Of a stretch of 13,463 bases of DNA, positions 6,213-13,463 are shown piece by piece. Numbering within the stretch: the stretch's first letter is position 1; each line of letters opens with the position of its first letter. Position numbers and translations under genes: made by a program. Location of the stretch: contig JAYTQQ010000040.1 in the NCBI GenBank assembly GCA_043746635.1, positions 1-13,463 on the forward strand, in the 5' to 3' direction. The DNA is from JAYTQQ01 sp043746635. Its GTDB lineage: Bacteria; Bdellovibrionota; Bdellovibrionia; Bdellovibrionales; JAMPXM01. The notes under the pieces are model-generated. The model searched no databases. It was not told the origin of the DNA and saw only the letters and a program-made list of their open reading frames with translations.

Positions 6213-7724
6213 ATGAGTAAAATTTCAAAAATTCTTTTAGGCGTTGGCATTTTGTTTCTGGTCGTCGCGGGGATCGCGCGCATCGCTCTCGCGACGATGC
6301 ACCCGGCTCTCTACGCTCCACTTGGCTTTGGCGCTTTAGCAATTCTCTCGATCTTCGTGATCGACTTTAAATTCTTTTACGAATTTTTTACGCTGAAGAC
6401 CACCAAGCATGGTCTCAATATGGGTTGGTTGATTGTCATGGCTCTCGTGAGTGTGTTCATCGTTAATTTTCTGGCGGTGAAATATGAGAAGAAATGGGAC
6501 TTTACAAGAGAAGGTCTCAACTCGCTGAGTGAGCAAAGCACGAAGGTTCTGTCTGGCTTAAAGACACCGGTGACTTTTATTCTTTTGTATTCAAAGCAAG
6601 AGCAGGCCGAAGCAAATAAGAAGAGAGTTTCTGATTTCATTCAGCTCTACCACGAGAAGAGTACGCTGGTCCATTTTGAATCTTATTCGGCATTGAATCG
6701 TCCTGACCTTGCGGCGAAGTACGAATTTAAAAATGGTGAAGTCGGTCTCTACGCTGAATATGAAGATCGTCACCTTAAAATCGACAACGTCTCTGAAGAA
6801 GGTATCACGAAAGTTCTTTTGAAGCTCACGCGTGATCAGTCGAGTCGCAAGACGATTTATTTTTCAACCGGTCATGGTGAACGTGAGATGGACGGCGAAA
6901 AGCCCGAAACGGTTTCGAATTTTAAAACGGATCTTGAAACAACTTATAATGTGAAACCATTTAAGCTCATTGACGGAGATGTTCCGTCAGATGCTTCGGC
7001 ATTCGTGATCCTTGGTCCTAATCAGATGTTTTTGCCCGCAGAAATTGAAAAAATTAAAAAGTATGCGATAGCCGGGGGGCATCTTTTTATCGCGGCCGAT
7101 CCCGGAGAGAAACACAATGTGGCTGCGATCGATAAAATGTTCGGCATCGATTTTCACGGCGATTATGTCTTAGACACGCGCGTGCAGTTAGCCCAAGTCG
7201 GGCCGATCATTGCACTTGGCAGTACGCATTCTCTGACAAGCGATATTACGAAAACCGTCGCGCAACAATTATTTTTACTTGCGAGCTCGCTTTCAAAATC
7301 GAATGATGCTCCCGCAGGTTTCAAGTTTGAAAACCTCGTGCAAACGGATGCGAAAACGCAAGCCGCCGCGAAACTCGAGAAGACTCCAAAAATTATTTCG
7401 ACGGGACCTCACACGATCGTGATGCAAGTGACCGGCAAAATGGAAGGTAGCGCTAAAGAGTTTTCAGTGATTGCTGCCGGCGACAGTGATTTCTTGTCGA
7501 ATCAACTTTACGCGCAGTACGGAGACCGCGATTTAGCGATGAATTCAATTTCTTACTTAGCGAAAGATGAAGACCTCATAGCGATTCACCCGAAGACGCC
7601 TAAGGCAACGAAGCTTGATGTGGTTTCAAGTTATAAAAATTATTTAGCGATGTTTCTGCTGCTCGCACCGATCCTAATGCTCATTTCAAGTGGCGTCATC
7701 TGGTGGAAGAGACGTACGGCATGA
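6213..7724 (+). CDS. GldG-like extracytoplasmic subunit of the ABC-2 system
   Basis: This 503-residue protein belongs to the GldG/ABC-transporter auxiliary family. It has three N-terminal hydrophobic segments (about 7-28, 33-52 and 71-89), a large extracytoplasmic part (about 91-474) and a C-terminal membrane helix (about 475-497) ending in the basic WWKRR. Family landmarks are WDFTREGLNSLSEQSTKVL right after the third segment, TGHGERE (219-225), FVILGPNQ, and the GGHLFIAADPGE stretch. It starts three bases after the permease stop, with GGAG seven bases before the ATG. Its role is inferred: it would act outside the membrane together with the permease and the following DUF4340 protein. Confidence 0.92.
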   Translation: MSKISKILLGVGILFLVVAGIARIALATMHPALYAPLGFGALAILSIFVIDFKFFYEFFTLKTTKHGLNMGWLIVMALVSVFIVNFLAVKYEKKWDFTREGLNSLSEQSTKVLSGLKTPVTFILLYSKQEQAEANKKRVSDFIQLYHEKSTLVHFESYSALNRPDLAAKYEFKNGEVGLYAEYEDRHLKIDNVSEEGITKVLLKLTRDQSSRKTIYFSTGHGEREMDGEKPETVSNFKTDLETTYNVKPFKLIDGDVPSDASAFVILGPNQMFLPAEIEKIKKYAIAGGHLFIAADPGEKHNVAAIDKMFGIDFHGDYVLDTRVQLAQVGPIIALGSTHSLTSDITKTVAQQLFLLASSLSKSNDAPAGFKFENLVQTDAKTQAAAKLEKTPKIISTGPHTIVMQVTGKMEGSAKEFSVIAAGDSDFLSNQLYAQYGDRDLAMNSISYLAKDEDLIAIHPKTPKATKLDVVSSYKNYLAMFLLLAPILMLISSGVIWWKRRTA

Positions 7725-9193
7725 AGTCTTTTCGCGGCACCTTTATTTTTACGATCATCGTGATTGCGGCTTGCTTGATTTCTTATTTTGAAGTTTTCAA
7801 AAAAGGAAATGACGAGGCCGAGAAAAAAGAAAAAGATTCTCAGCTTTATCAGCTGATGGCTGATGAGATATCGCAAATTGATTTAACCAACGGTGAAAAT
7901 TTCATGAGCCTCAGAAAAACCGAAGGCAACTGGGCTCTCGAAAAGCCTATCATTGATAAGGCCGATCAAGCTGCTGTGAAAAGTTTTATCGATATGATCG
8001 TCGGTCAAAAGACTTCAGACTTAGTCGACGAAAGCGAAAAGTTAGATTTTAAGACTTACGGACTTGATCAGCCGGCATTTCGTTTGAAACTGGCGGGTAC
8101 TAAAAAAGGCGCGTTATCGCTCACGCTTGAAGATGTCAGCTACGGGTCGGTGCGAGCCTACGACGGAAGTAATTACAGCCGCTTTGGAGACCAAAAGAAA
8201 GTATACTTAGCCCCTGCATACTTAAGTGCCGCTTTAAATAAAAAGGCTTCTGATTTTAGAAATAAAAATATGTTCACGACTTCGATAGCGGATGTTGATC
8301 GCATCGAAATTTCTGGGGCCCAAAAGCTCGAGCTCGAGCGCGGTAAAGAAGATTGGAAAATGCTCGTTCCGAGCGATTTCGGTACTCCAGCTTCTTCAAG
8401 TTCTGTTCAGTCATTCTTAGATCTCGTTCGAAACGTCAAGGGTACAGAAATTGTTGCTGACAATAAAGACCAGCTTGTGAAATTTCATCTGGACCGGCCG
8501 GGAGTCACTCTCCGACTTCATCGTTCCCAAGAGCCTAAAGATTTCGAGCTTAAAATTTCAATTACAAAAAACGATAAAGATCAAAACGTCTACATGATGA
8601 GTTCAGATTCGACCGGGATTTTAAAAGGTGTTCCGTCGAACTTTGAGACTATCAACAAAGTTGCATTTGATTTCACGGATAAGCATCGGCCCTTCGCTTT
8701 CGGAACAGCCGACGTCGGATCTATTGAAATTTCAAGTTCAATGCTAACGGCGAATCTCAAAAAGAACGCGAATTCTTGGGAAAACGCCGACCCGAAAGAC
8801 AAGCGTACGGTCGATACTTTAAAGGTCGAAGAATTTCTCGGAAAGTTTAATCACTTAGAGGCAAAAGAAACGCTCAAGGTAAAGGCGCCAATTTTGAAAA
8901 ATCAAATTATTGTGAATGATTCAAGCGGTAAGCTTCTCTTTAAAATGAATTGGGGCGAGCCAATCGAAGATGAGAATGCCTCACCTATGCTGAAGAAGGT
9001 TTCACGAAACGTCTTTGTTCGGACGAATAAAATAAAAGACCCAATTGTTTTGCCGTTTACCCAAATTGAGGGGCTTGCAATGAAGACTCTTTTTAAGAAT
9101 CTCGATCCCGTTCAGTTTTCGGGTTCGCCTCCGCCAGTTAAAAAATCACAAGGAGCTTCGCTTGATCAACATTTACCGCCAGAATCAAAATAG
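7721..9193 (+). CDS. DUF4340 protein with three internal repeats
   Basis: This 490-residue protein has a short cytoplasmic N-terminus, one membrane anchor (about 7-24) and a long extracytoplasmic part. The extracytoplasmic part consists of three units of about 141 residues. Their conserved core recurs at residues 53 (IDLT), 195 (IEIS) and 335 (IEIS), each followed by a Trp about 16-18 residues on (71, 212 and 353) and a V..F(L/I) helix start. Units 2 and 3 share the lead-in F..K..F....ADV..IEIS. This matches DUF4340, which is regularly found next to GldG-like genes. The ATG at 7721 is preferred to the upstream ATG at 7703 because it forms an ATGA overlap with the GldG stop and has GGAAGAG nearby. 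Confidence 0.9.
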   Translation: MKSFRGTFIFTIIVIAACLISYFEVFKKGNDEAEKKEKDSQLYQLMADEISQIDLTNGENFMSLRKTEGNWALEKPIIDKADQAAVKSFIDMIVGQKTSDLVDESEKLDFKTYGLDQPAFRLKLAGTKKGALSLTLEDVSYGSVRAYDGSNYSRFGDQKKVYLAPAYLSAALNKKASDFRNKNMFTTSIADVDRIEISGAQKLELERGKEDWKMLVPSDFGTPASSSSVQSFLDLVRNVKGTEIVADNKDQLVKFHLDRPGVTLRLHRSQEPKDFELKISITKNDKDQNVYMMSSDSTGILKGVPSNFETINKVAFDFTDKHRPFAFGTADVGSIEISSSMLTANLKKNANSWENADPKDKRTVDTLKVEEFLGKFNHLEAKETLKVKAPILKNQIIVNDSSGKLLFKMNWGEPIEDENASPMLKKVSRNVFVRTNKIKDPIVLPFTQIEGLAMKTLFKNLDPVQFSGSPPPVKKSQGASLDQHLPPESK

Positions 9194-9195
9194 CC

Positions 9196-10188
9196 ATGTT
9201 TGAATGCGTTGAGAAATCACCCACTCGAGTCGATTTAGCCGGGGGGACCCTTGATTTCTGGCCGATCTATCTCATGATGGATCGGCCGCAGACGATCAAT
9301 GTTGCGATCGATATTTTCACTCATTGTACTTTGCGCGAGCGTGCTGATCTGAAAGTGATTGTGCATTCAAAAGATCTAAAAAAGAAAAAAGAATTTGCGA
9401 ACCTTGCAGCTTTTATTTCTGATAGTGATGCAGATCTAGATTTAATTAAGGCCCAAGCCGAATTTTTTAATCCTTCAAAAGGCTTTGAAATCGAAACCGA
9501 ATCAGAGAGTCCGATCGGGGGAGGCCTTGGCGGCAGCTCCTCTCTTTGTATCTCCATGATTAAAGCATTTTCGAAATGGCTCGGCCGTCAGTTTGATCAT
9601 TACGAAATGGTGACCCTTGCCCATAATCTCGAAGCGAAAGTTTTAAAGAAGATGACGGGCACCCAAGATTATTTTCCGGCGATTCTGGGAGATATTAATG
9701 TCATTGATTACACGAGCCTCGGACCCATGGTTCAAACTCAGCCACTCCCGGTCGATATTTTCGAGAAAAAGTTTCTGCTTGTCTACACAGGTAAGTCTCA
9801 CCATTCCGGAATTAATAATTGGCATGTGATACAGCAGTATCTTGATGGCAATGAAAAAATTCAGCGTGCATTTGACAAGCTTGGCGATGTTTCTCACCAG
9901 ATGGTTCAAGCAATCACCCAAAAGAATTTTTCGAAGCTTCCGGATCTATTTAAGCAGGAGTTCGAAGCTCGTTGTGATCTCTCACAAGAATTTTCGAGCC
10001 CCGAAATTGAAAAGCTTTCGGAGCTTGCTCAAAGACATCACGCGGTCGCAAAGATTTGCGGAGCGGGTGGCGGTGGTTGTGTCATGATTTGGTGTGAAAA
10101 TGAAAATCGTGAAGAAGTAAAACGAGATTGCGAAAAAAACGGTTTTAAAGTTCTAAATGCGCAAGTTTTTTCATACGGCAAAGCATGA
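9196..10188 (+). CDS. GHMP-family sugar kinase (HddA-like)
   Basis: GHMP kinases transfer phosphate from ATP to small sugars or related alcohols. This 330-residue protein has all three family motifs: PTRVDLAGGTLDF (9-21), the ATP-binding loop PIGGGLGGSSS (106-116), and KICGAGGGG (287-295) near the C-terminus. Asp158 in GTQDYF is the likely catalytic base. The motif-1 form and length resemble D-glycero-D-manno-heptose-phosphate kinases (HddA) and bacterial galactokinase-like enzymes; the substrate cannot be fixed from sequence. It starts two bases after the DUF4340 stop with no good Shine-Dalgarno, so translation is probably coupled. Its place behind an exporter cassette may be physiological or only transcriptional convenience. 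Confidence 0.88.
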   Translation: MFECVEKSPTRVDLAGGTLDFWPIYLMMDRPQTINVAIDIFTHCTLRERADLKVIVHSKDLKKKKEFANLAAFISDSDADLDLIKAQAEFFNPSKGFEIETESESPIGGGLGGSSSLCISMIKAFSKWLGRQFDHYEMVTLAHNLEAKVLKKMTGTQDYFPAILGDINVIDYTSLGPMVQTQPLPVDIFEKKFLLVYTGKSHHSGINNWHVIQQYLDGNEKIQRAFDKLGDVSHQMVQAITQKNFSKLPDLFKQEFEARCDLSQEFSSPEIEKLSELAQRHHAVAKICGAGGGGCVMIWCENENREEVKRDCEKNGFKVLNAQVFSYGKA

Positions 10189-11015
10189 AAGAAAATTTAG
10201 ATGTTTTGAGATTTGCCGGAGTTTCACTTGGTGGCGGTAAAACAGATAAAACTGCTGTCGCCCAGATTGAATATTTTGCTGCGCAAAAGAGATTGTTTTT
10301 AAGAAGCCTCTTTACGAATATCACGAGCCTTGATAAAAAATCTTCGGATCTTCAGTTACACGAAATTTTAACCGAAAGTAAGTTTAAGTACGTAGCATTC
10401 GACGTGCCTCTCCAGTTTCCAATTTGTAGTACCGACTGCGAACCCAAATGCGCCGGTATCGAAAAGTGTAAAGCCCCTCACGTGAAATGGATGTGGGATT
10501 ATTATAATAAACGAAACAAAACGAAACGTCCGAATAAGTTATTTACTCCCTACACGGAACGTTGCGCCGAGATGTATATTAGCAGTGAACTCGAGGAAAA
10601 TTTTTTTCCGGGTCATGCTCTGGGTGCAAATATGGCGCCGCTGGCATCCCGTGGCGCTTACGTCGCGAGAAGGCTCAAGAAGGTTTCGCTGATTGAGAAC
10701 TATCCGAAGCTTTCTCTCTGGCGCATCGGAAACAGCCTCGATATTCCGAAGACGTACCTGCGGTTTCATCGTCACAGCATCGATGGAGACGAAGCGAGGT
10801 ATTATATTTTATCCCGCATCGTCGAGATGAACATTGCCTTTGTCTACCAGCAAGACTTAAGGGCAATGGTTGAAAATTCAAATGCCTTTGATGCATTCAT
10901 TGGTGCTCTCACGGCCTACCTTAAATTTAAAGGCGAGACGGAGAAGCGACCAAAAGATTTTCCAAAATTAGAGGCCTGGATTGAATTTCCAAAACAGAAA
11001 ATTACTTGGTTTTAG
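10185..11015 (+). CDS. DUF429 family protein, predicted RNase H-like fold, with Cys cluster
   Basis: This 276-residue protein resembles DUF429, a family predicted to have an RNase H-like nuclease fold. Visible family features are AFDVPLQFP (71-79, Asp73), ENYPKL (171-176), an HRHSIDGDEARYYI-like stretch (195-208), AFDAFIGALTAYL (234-246) and a terminal IEFPKQKITW. Just after the second strand, four cysteines at 81, 85, 89 and 95 (C-x3-C-x3-C-x5-C) could bind a metal. The first strand reads FAGVSLGGG, where many RNase H-like proteins have Asp; here it is Ser14. The ATG overlaps the kinase stop (ATGA). The 3' end overlaps the opposite-strand gene by 14 bp. Biochemical function unknown. Confidence 0.8.
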   Translation: MKENLDVLRFAGVSLGGGKTDKTAVAQIEYFAAQKRLFLRSLFTNITSLDKKSSDLQLHEILTESKFKYVAFDVPLQFPICSTDCEPKCAGIEKCKAPHVKWMWDYYNKRNKTKRPNKLFTPYTERCAEMYISSELEENFFPGHALGANMAPLASRGAYVARRLKKVSLIENYPKLSLWRIGNSLDIPKTYLRFHRHSIDGDEARYYILSRIVEMNIAFVYQQDLRAMVENSNAFDAFIGALTAYLKFKGETEKRPKDFPKLEAWIEFPKQKITWF

Positions 11016-11778
11016 TTTCGGTCGGATCTGAATAAGTAATCTCGACTTCAACGGGCTTGTTTGAATCGTCGAGAATATTAGAGACTCCGTTGAACGATTT
11101 AATAAAGCGATGTTTCTCGTCGAAGCTTAAGAGAGATTCTTTCACCCCGGCAATGTTCCGGATGAAAAAACTTTTGAGACGAAACGCGAACCGCACAGAA
11201 GTGTCTTTCGGGTCTGTGTTCTCGCGGTATTCAAGTGACATGCCATAATCGTCCATGAGGGCAGGGACAACGTAACGAAAACTTTTTCTCTTCAGTTTAA
11301 GGCTCGCGATATTTTCTCTGATATAATTAATGAGGCCCATCGAGTTCATCATGTCTTCTTTAAAGTTGAGCGTTTTTGTTTTCATGTCTTTCTGGTCTTC
11401 TAGGTTTTGTGAAATATCGATCGTATTTTCTTTTGCGCCATTCAGAATTTTAAATCCAACGTCTTTACGGTGGTCGGAAAAAGTAATTTCAGGAAAGTAA
11501 GGTCTCTTTGAAAAGTCTGCGTGCATCTCGACCATGAGTTTAGAGTCTTTGTCTTTGTAGGAGCTGTCTATTTTACGAATGTGATCGTCGACAATTTCGA
11601 TATTGTCTTCTTCTGTATAGAAAAACTGTTTGTCTTTATTGAGGGCTGTTCCAATGCTTTTTTGAACGATCACTTTTTGGGCTGAATCTTGCAGCTTTGT
11701 GGATTCGGCCGCAACAAGCTGTTGTGAAACCAAAATGCATAAAATCGAGCAGAGGACTTCTAAGCGAAAATGATTCAT
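11002..11778 (-). CDS. Exported protein of unknown function, 258 residues
   Basis: The N-terminus is a Sec signal peptide: MNHFR, a hydrophobic core LCSILCILV, then a probable cut after LVAA (about residue 24). Cys10 and Cys14 do not form a lipobox at the right place, so a lipoprotein is unlikely. The mature part is polar and beta-rich, with two halves: an acidic Lys-rich region (25-150) and a C-terminal region (about 165-250) with FRYVVPALMDDYGMSLEY and VRFAFRLKSFFIRNIAGV. These alternating strands would suit a periplasmic beta-barrel or lipocalin-like fold, loosely like DUF3108, but I cannot assign a family. GGAGG lies six bases before the ATG. Its 3' end overlaps the DUF429 gene tail to tail. 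Confidence 0.75.
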   Translation of the reverse strand: MNHFRLEVLCSILCILVSQQLVAAESTKLQDSAQKVIVQKSIGTALNKDKQFFYTEEDNIEIVDDHIRKIDSSYKDKDSKLMVEMHADFSKRPYFPEITFSDHRKDVGFKILNGAKENTIDISQNLEDQKDMKTKTLNFKEDMMNSMGLINYIRENIASLKLKRKSFRYVVPALMDDYGMSLEYRENTDPKDTSVRFAFRLKSFFIRNIAGVKESLLSFDEKHRFIKSFNGVSNILDDSNKPVEVEITYSDPTETKTK

Positions 11779-11857
11779 AGCGAACCTCCGATTTCTTCGA
11801 TTTATGGTAAGGAGTATACTCAGTTAAATTCAGAAAGCCATCATCTCAAAAAAAATC

Positions 11858-11886
11858 TTGAATTCAGCTCTCAAAACAGTTGTGAT
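11858..11886 (+). promoter_or_regulatory. Possible promoter very close to the 11892 start
   Basis: TTGAAT (11858-11863), 17 bases, TGTGAT (11881-11886): each box matches the sigma-70 consensus at four of six positions with ideal spacing. The start codon at 11892 lies where transcription would begin, and no Shine-Dalgarno is visible, so the message could be leaderless. Another promoter inside the divergent gap cannot be excluded. Confidence 0.3.
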
Positions 11887-11891
11887 AAGCC

Positions 11892-12842
11892 ATGTTACTT
11901 CTCATTCGATTTTTTACGACTCTATTTTTGTTAGGTTTGAGTTTGAGCGCGCAAGCGATTGAGATCGAACATCAAATCATCAGGCGTCTCGTCGTATTTC
12001 CTTTTGAGGTACCGGCTCGTTTAGTTCCGAAAGCGGATGAAGCATGGTGGAGTATTCGCCAAGAGCTCACTCAAAATCAAATTTTTCTTCTAGCCAGCAA
12101 ACAGTTCCTAACAAAGAATGAAGTTTTTCAAGCTCGCGGAGAGCTTCAACCTGCCGATGCCATTCTCCTCGGGAAATTACTAGATGCGCACGCGATAATT
12201 ACCGGTAAAATCGTAGACCATCGCCTCACACTCACGGTTTACGATGCCGGGTTTGGTTTGCTCCTTTGGCAGAATCATATCGATATGCTGATCTCGCGCC
12301 CGATCGAAGATCAAATTGTTGAAGCCTCAAAAAAACTCATTCGAGATTTTATGGCCTCGATTCCTTATCAGGGATTTCAGGTCATTGATTCGCTCAGAGG
12401 CAAAGCAACTTTCGAGGACGCAGATCAAGTTCGAACCGAAGTCCAAGTCGGGGGTTCAAGCCAGGTTCAAATTGGTGATATTGCTCAGTGGATTCACGTT
12501 TATCACAAAACAACCGAAGCTCTCTTTCAAGGCGGCGGTGAAATCAAAGCTTTCGCCGAAGGAAAAGTGGTCATGATCGATAAAGGGATCGCGACGATCC
12601 AACTCATTCGCGCCACGAGCCTCGATGACATCAAAGAATATGCGCTCGTTCGATTTCCGAAGGAGGCCGAACGAATTAAAGTTGAGTTTGCTATTAAACA
12701 GGCTCTGCCCGGGAAGCTCTCGACGGCAATCATTGCGAATGACGTCGAAAAAATGAAGTCGATGGCGAAAGAGCGCCGACCACTGGTCACGACTCTCAGT
12801 TTCGTCGGCAGTATCACGGCAATTCTTCTATTGGCTTTCTAG
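11892..12842 (+). CDS. Exported CsgG/FlgO/FlgT-like protein with C-terminal anchor
   Basis: This 316-residue protein has a signal peptide (1-22, cut after AQA). Its N-terminal domain (about 30-155) has the layout of the CsgG/TolB-N/FlgO fold: RLVVFPFEV strand, helix ending in FLLASKQFL, then LGKLLDAHAIITGKI, LTLTVYDAGFGLLLWQ, and a final helix. A beta-rich domain follows (about 180-256: VGGSSQVQIGDIAQWIHVYH, GEIKAFAEGKVVMIDKGIATIQL), which recalls the FlgT C-terminal domain. A hydrophobic end (298-316) would anchor it in a membrane. Family assignment is by pattern only. A periplasmic or outer-membrane role, perhaps at a flagellar ring or secretion complex, is an inference. The gene ends seven bases from the convergent lyase-like gene. 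Confidence 0.7.
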   Translation: MLLLIRFFTTLFLLGLSLSAQAIEIEHQIIRRLVVFPFEVPARLVPKADEAWWSIRQELTQNQIFLLASKQFLTKNEVFQARGELQPADAILLGKLLDAHAIITGKIVDHRLTLTVYDAGFGLLLWQNHIDMLISRPIEDQIVEASKKLIRDFMASIPYQGFQVIDSLRGKATFEDADQVRTEVQVGGSSQVQIGDIAQWIHVYHKTTEALFQGGGEIKAFAEGKVVMIDKGIATIQLIRATSLDDIKEYALVRFPKEAERIKVEFAIKQALPGKLSTAIIANDVEKMKSMAKERRPLVTTLSFVGSITAILLLAF

Positions 12843-12849
12843 TTTCTTT

Positions 12850-13463
12850 TCAAAGCATAATCGGTTCGAATAATTCTTTAAGCCCTTCGACTCTCATAGG
12901 ATGAGTCGAGAAGTTGCTGACCCAAGTCTCGGGACTTTCCATGCAGAGAAAAACTCTCCATTTCGGATTGAGGGTTCTGAATCTCGAAATTAATGTATCA
13001 AACATTTCATTTCGCAGATCGAGATCATAGCGCATTTTGCCGTCATGACCTTTGAAGCTTTCAGCCTGAGTAACATAAGACTTCAGGCCAAATCTTTCGC
13101 GCATGATATGGCGTTGCTCGGGCTGAAAGCGAAGCGCTCCAACAGAAATACTTAAGACTTGAGCCGGCTCAAAGCGGGCATGGATTTGATCAGCAAGTTC
13201 TAAATAATTATTTTTCCAGTTGGGGTGCCAGATCATTGGATCGATATGAAAGCTCACCTGAAAACCCTTGCGAACGGCGCGCTCGGCGGCCGCGAGACGT
13301 TCTTCAAGAGAGGCGGTGCCGTGTTCTTCGTTCGTGATAATTTCTTGCGGATTCATCGACCAGCTCACGACAACATTGCCCGAGTGGGGTTCGTCGACGA
13401 ACTGCTCGATGAAGTGAGATTTAGTTTTGAATTCAAGCTTCCAGTTTGGCATTTCGTTAAATG
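12850..13463 (-). CDS. Spore photoproduct lyase-like radical SAM protein, C-terminal part
   Basis: The reading frame stays open past the window edge, so only the C-terminal ~203 residues are seen; an internal ATG at 13450-13452 is probably not the start. The sequence TKSHFIEQFVDEPHSGNVVVSWSMNPQ, then EEHGTASLEERLAAA and GFQVSFHIDPMIWH, matches the central and C-terminal part of the spore photoproduct lyase (SplB) family. Those enzymes use a [4Fe-4S] cluster and S-adenosylmethionine to repair thymine dimers of the spore type. The cluster-binding CxxxCxxC and the hydrogen-donor Cys would be upstream of the window. In an organism with no sign of sporulation here, the substrate may differ. Confidence 0.85.
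   Translation of the reverse strand, partial: FNEMPNWKLEFKTKSHFIEQFVDEPHSGNVVVSWSMNPQEIITNEEHGTASLEERLAAAERAVRKGFQVSFHIDPMIWHPNWKNNYLELADQIHARFEPAQVLSISVGALRFQPEQRHIMRERFGLKSYVTQAESFKGHDGKMRYDLDLRNEMFDTLISRFRTLNPKWRVFLCMESPETWVSNFSTHPMRVEGLKELFEPIML

Noticed and set aside
7703..7720. Upstream ATG for the DUF4340 gene
   Set aside because: It would overlap the GldG-like gene by 22 bases; the next ATG gives an ATGA overlap and a normal short N-terminus before the membrane segment.
11812..11821. Palindrome GAGTATACTC upstream of the 258-residue exported protein gene
   Set aside because: Only ten bases, and it contains the likely -10 box TATACT of the minus-strand gene, which is self-complementary in part; not strong enough for an operator.

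Overview
The window looks like chromosomal DNA of a Gram-negative, probably predatory or delta-type bacterium of the Bdellovibrionota. This is an inference from protein character and gene content: a Gld-type ABC exporter with a DUF4340 partner, short NFACT and spore-photoproduct-lyase-like proteins, and several unfamiliar secreted proteins. No taxonomic marker is present.

Left part (about 1-2255): an integration hot spot. It holds a tyrosine recombinase gene on the minus strand, an unknown 140-residue protein, and three tRNA-like pieces: a degenerate 3' end of a probable tRNA-Leu (about 60-99), a full-length but mismatched tRNA-Arg(CCT) (735-807), and a 5' half of a second tRNA-Arg(CCT) that breaks off in its anticodon loop (2213-2251). 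The two Arg pieces share the 7-mer TTCCTAA and bracket the recombinase. This points to site-specific recombination inside the anticodon loop.

Next block (2307-4379): two small unknown minus-strand genes, one encoding a single-pass membrane peptide and one a helical 118-residue protein. They are followed by a divergent plus-strand gene for a short NFACT (RqcH-like) protein.

Central operon (4498-11015, plus strand): six tightly spaced or overlapping genes behind a TTGACA/TAGGAT promoter whose -35 box is overlapped by a 14-bp palindrome. The first four form a Gld-type ABC-2 system: ATPase, permease, GldG-like extracytoplasmic subunit and a DUF4340 protein built of three ~141-residue repeats. 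They are followed by a GHMP-family sugar kinase and a DUF429 RNase H-like protein, each translationally coupled to the gene before it. The common role of kinase, DUF429 protein and exporter is unknown.

Right part (11002-13463): a minus-strand gene for an unknown exported protein that overlaps the operon end by 14 bp, a divergent plus-strand gene for an exported, C-terminally anchored protein with CsgG/FlgO/FlgT-like features, and the 3' part of a spore photoproduct lyase-like gene that runs off the window. I saw no CRISPR array, insertion sequence or rRNA, and no convincing intrinsic terminator.
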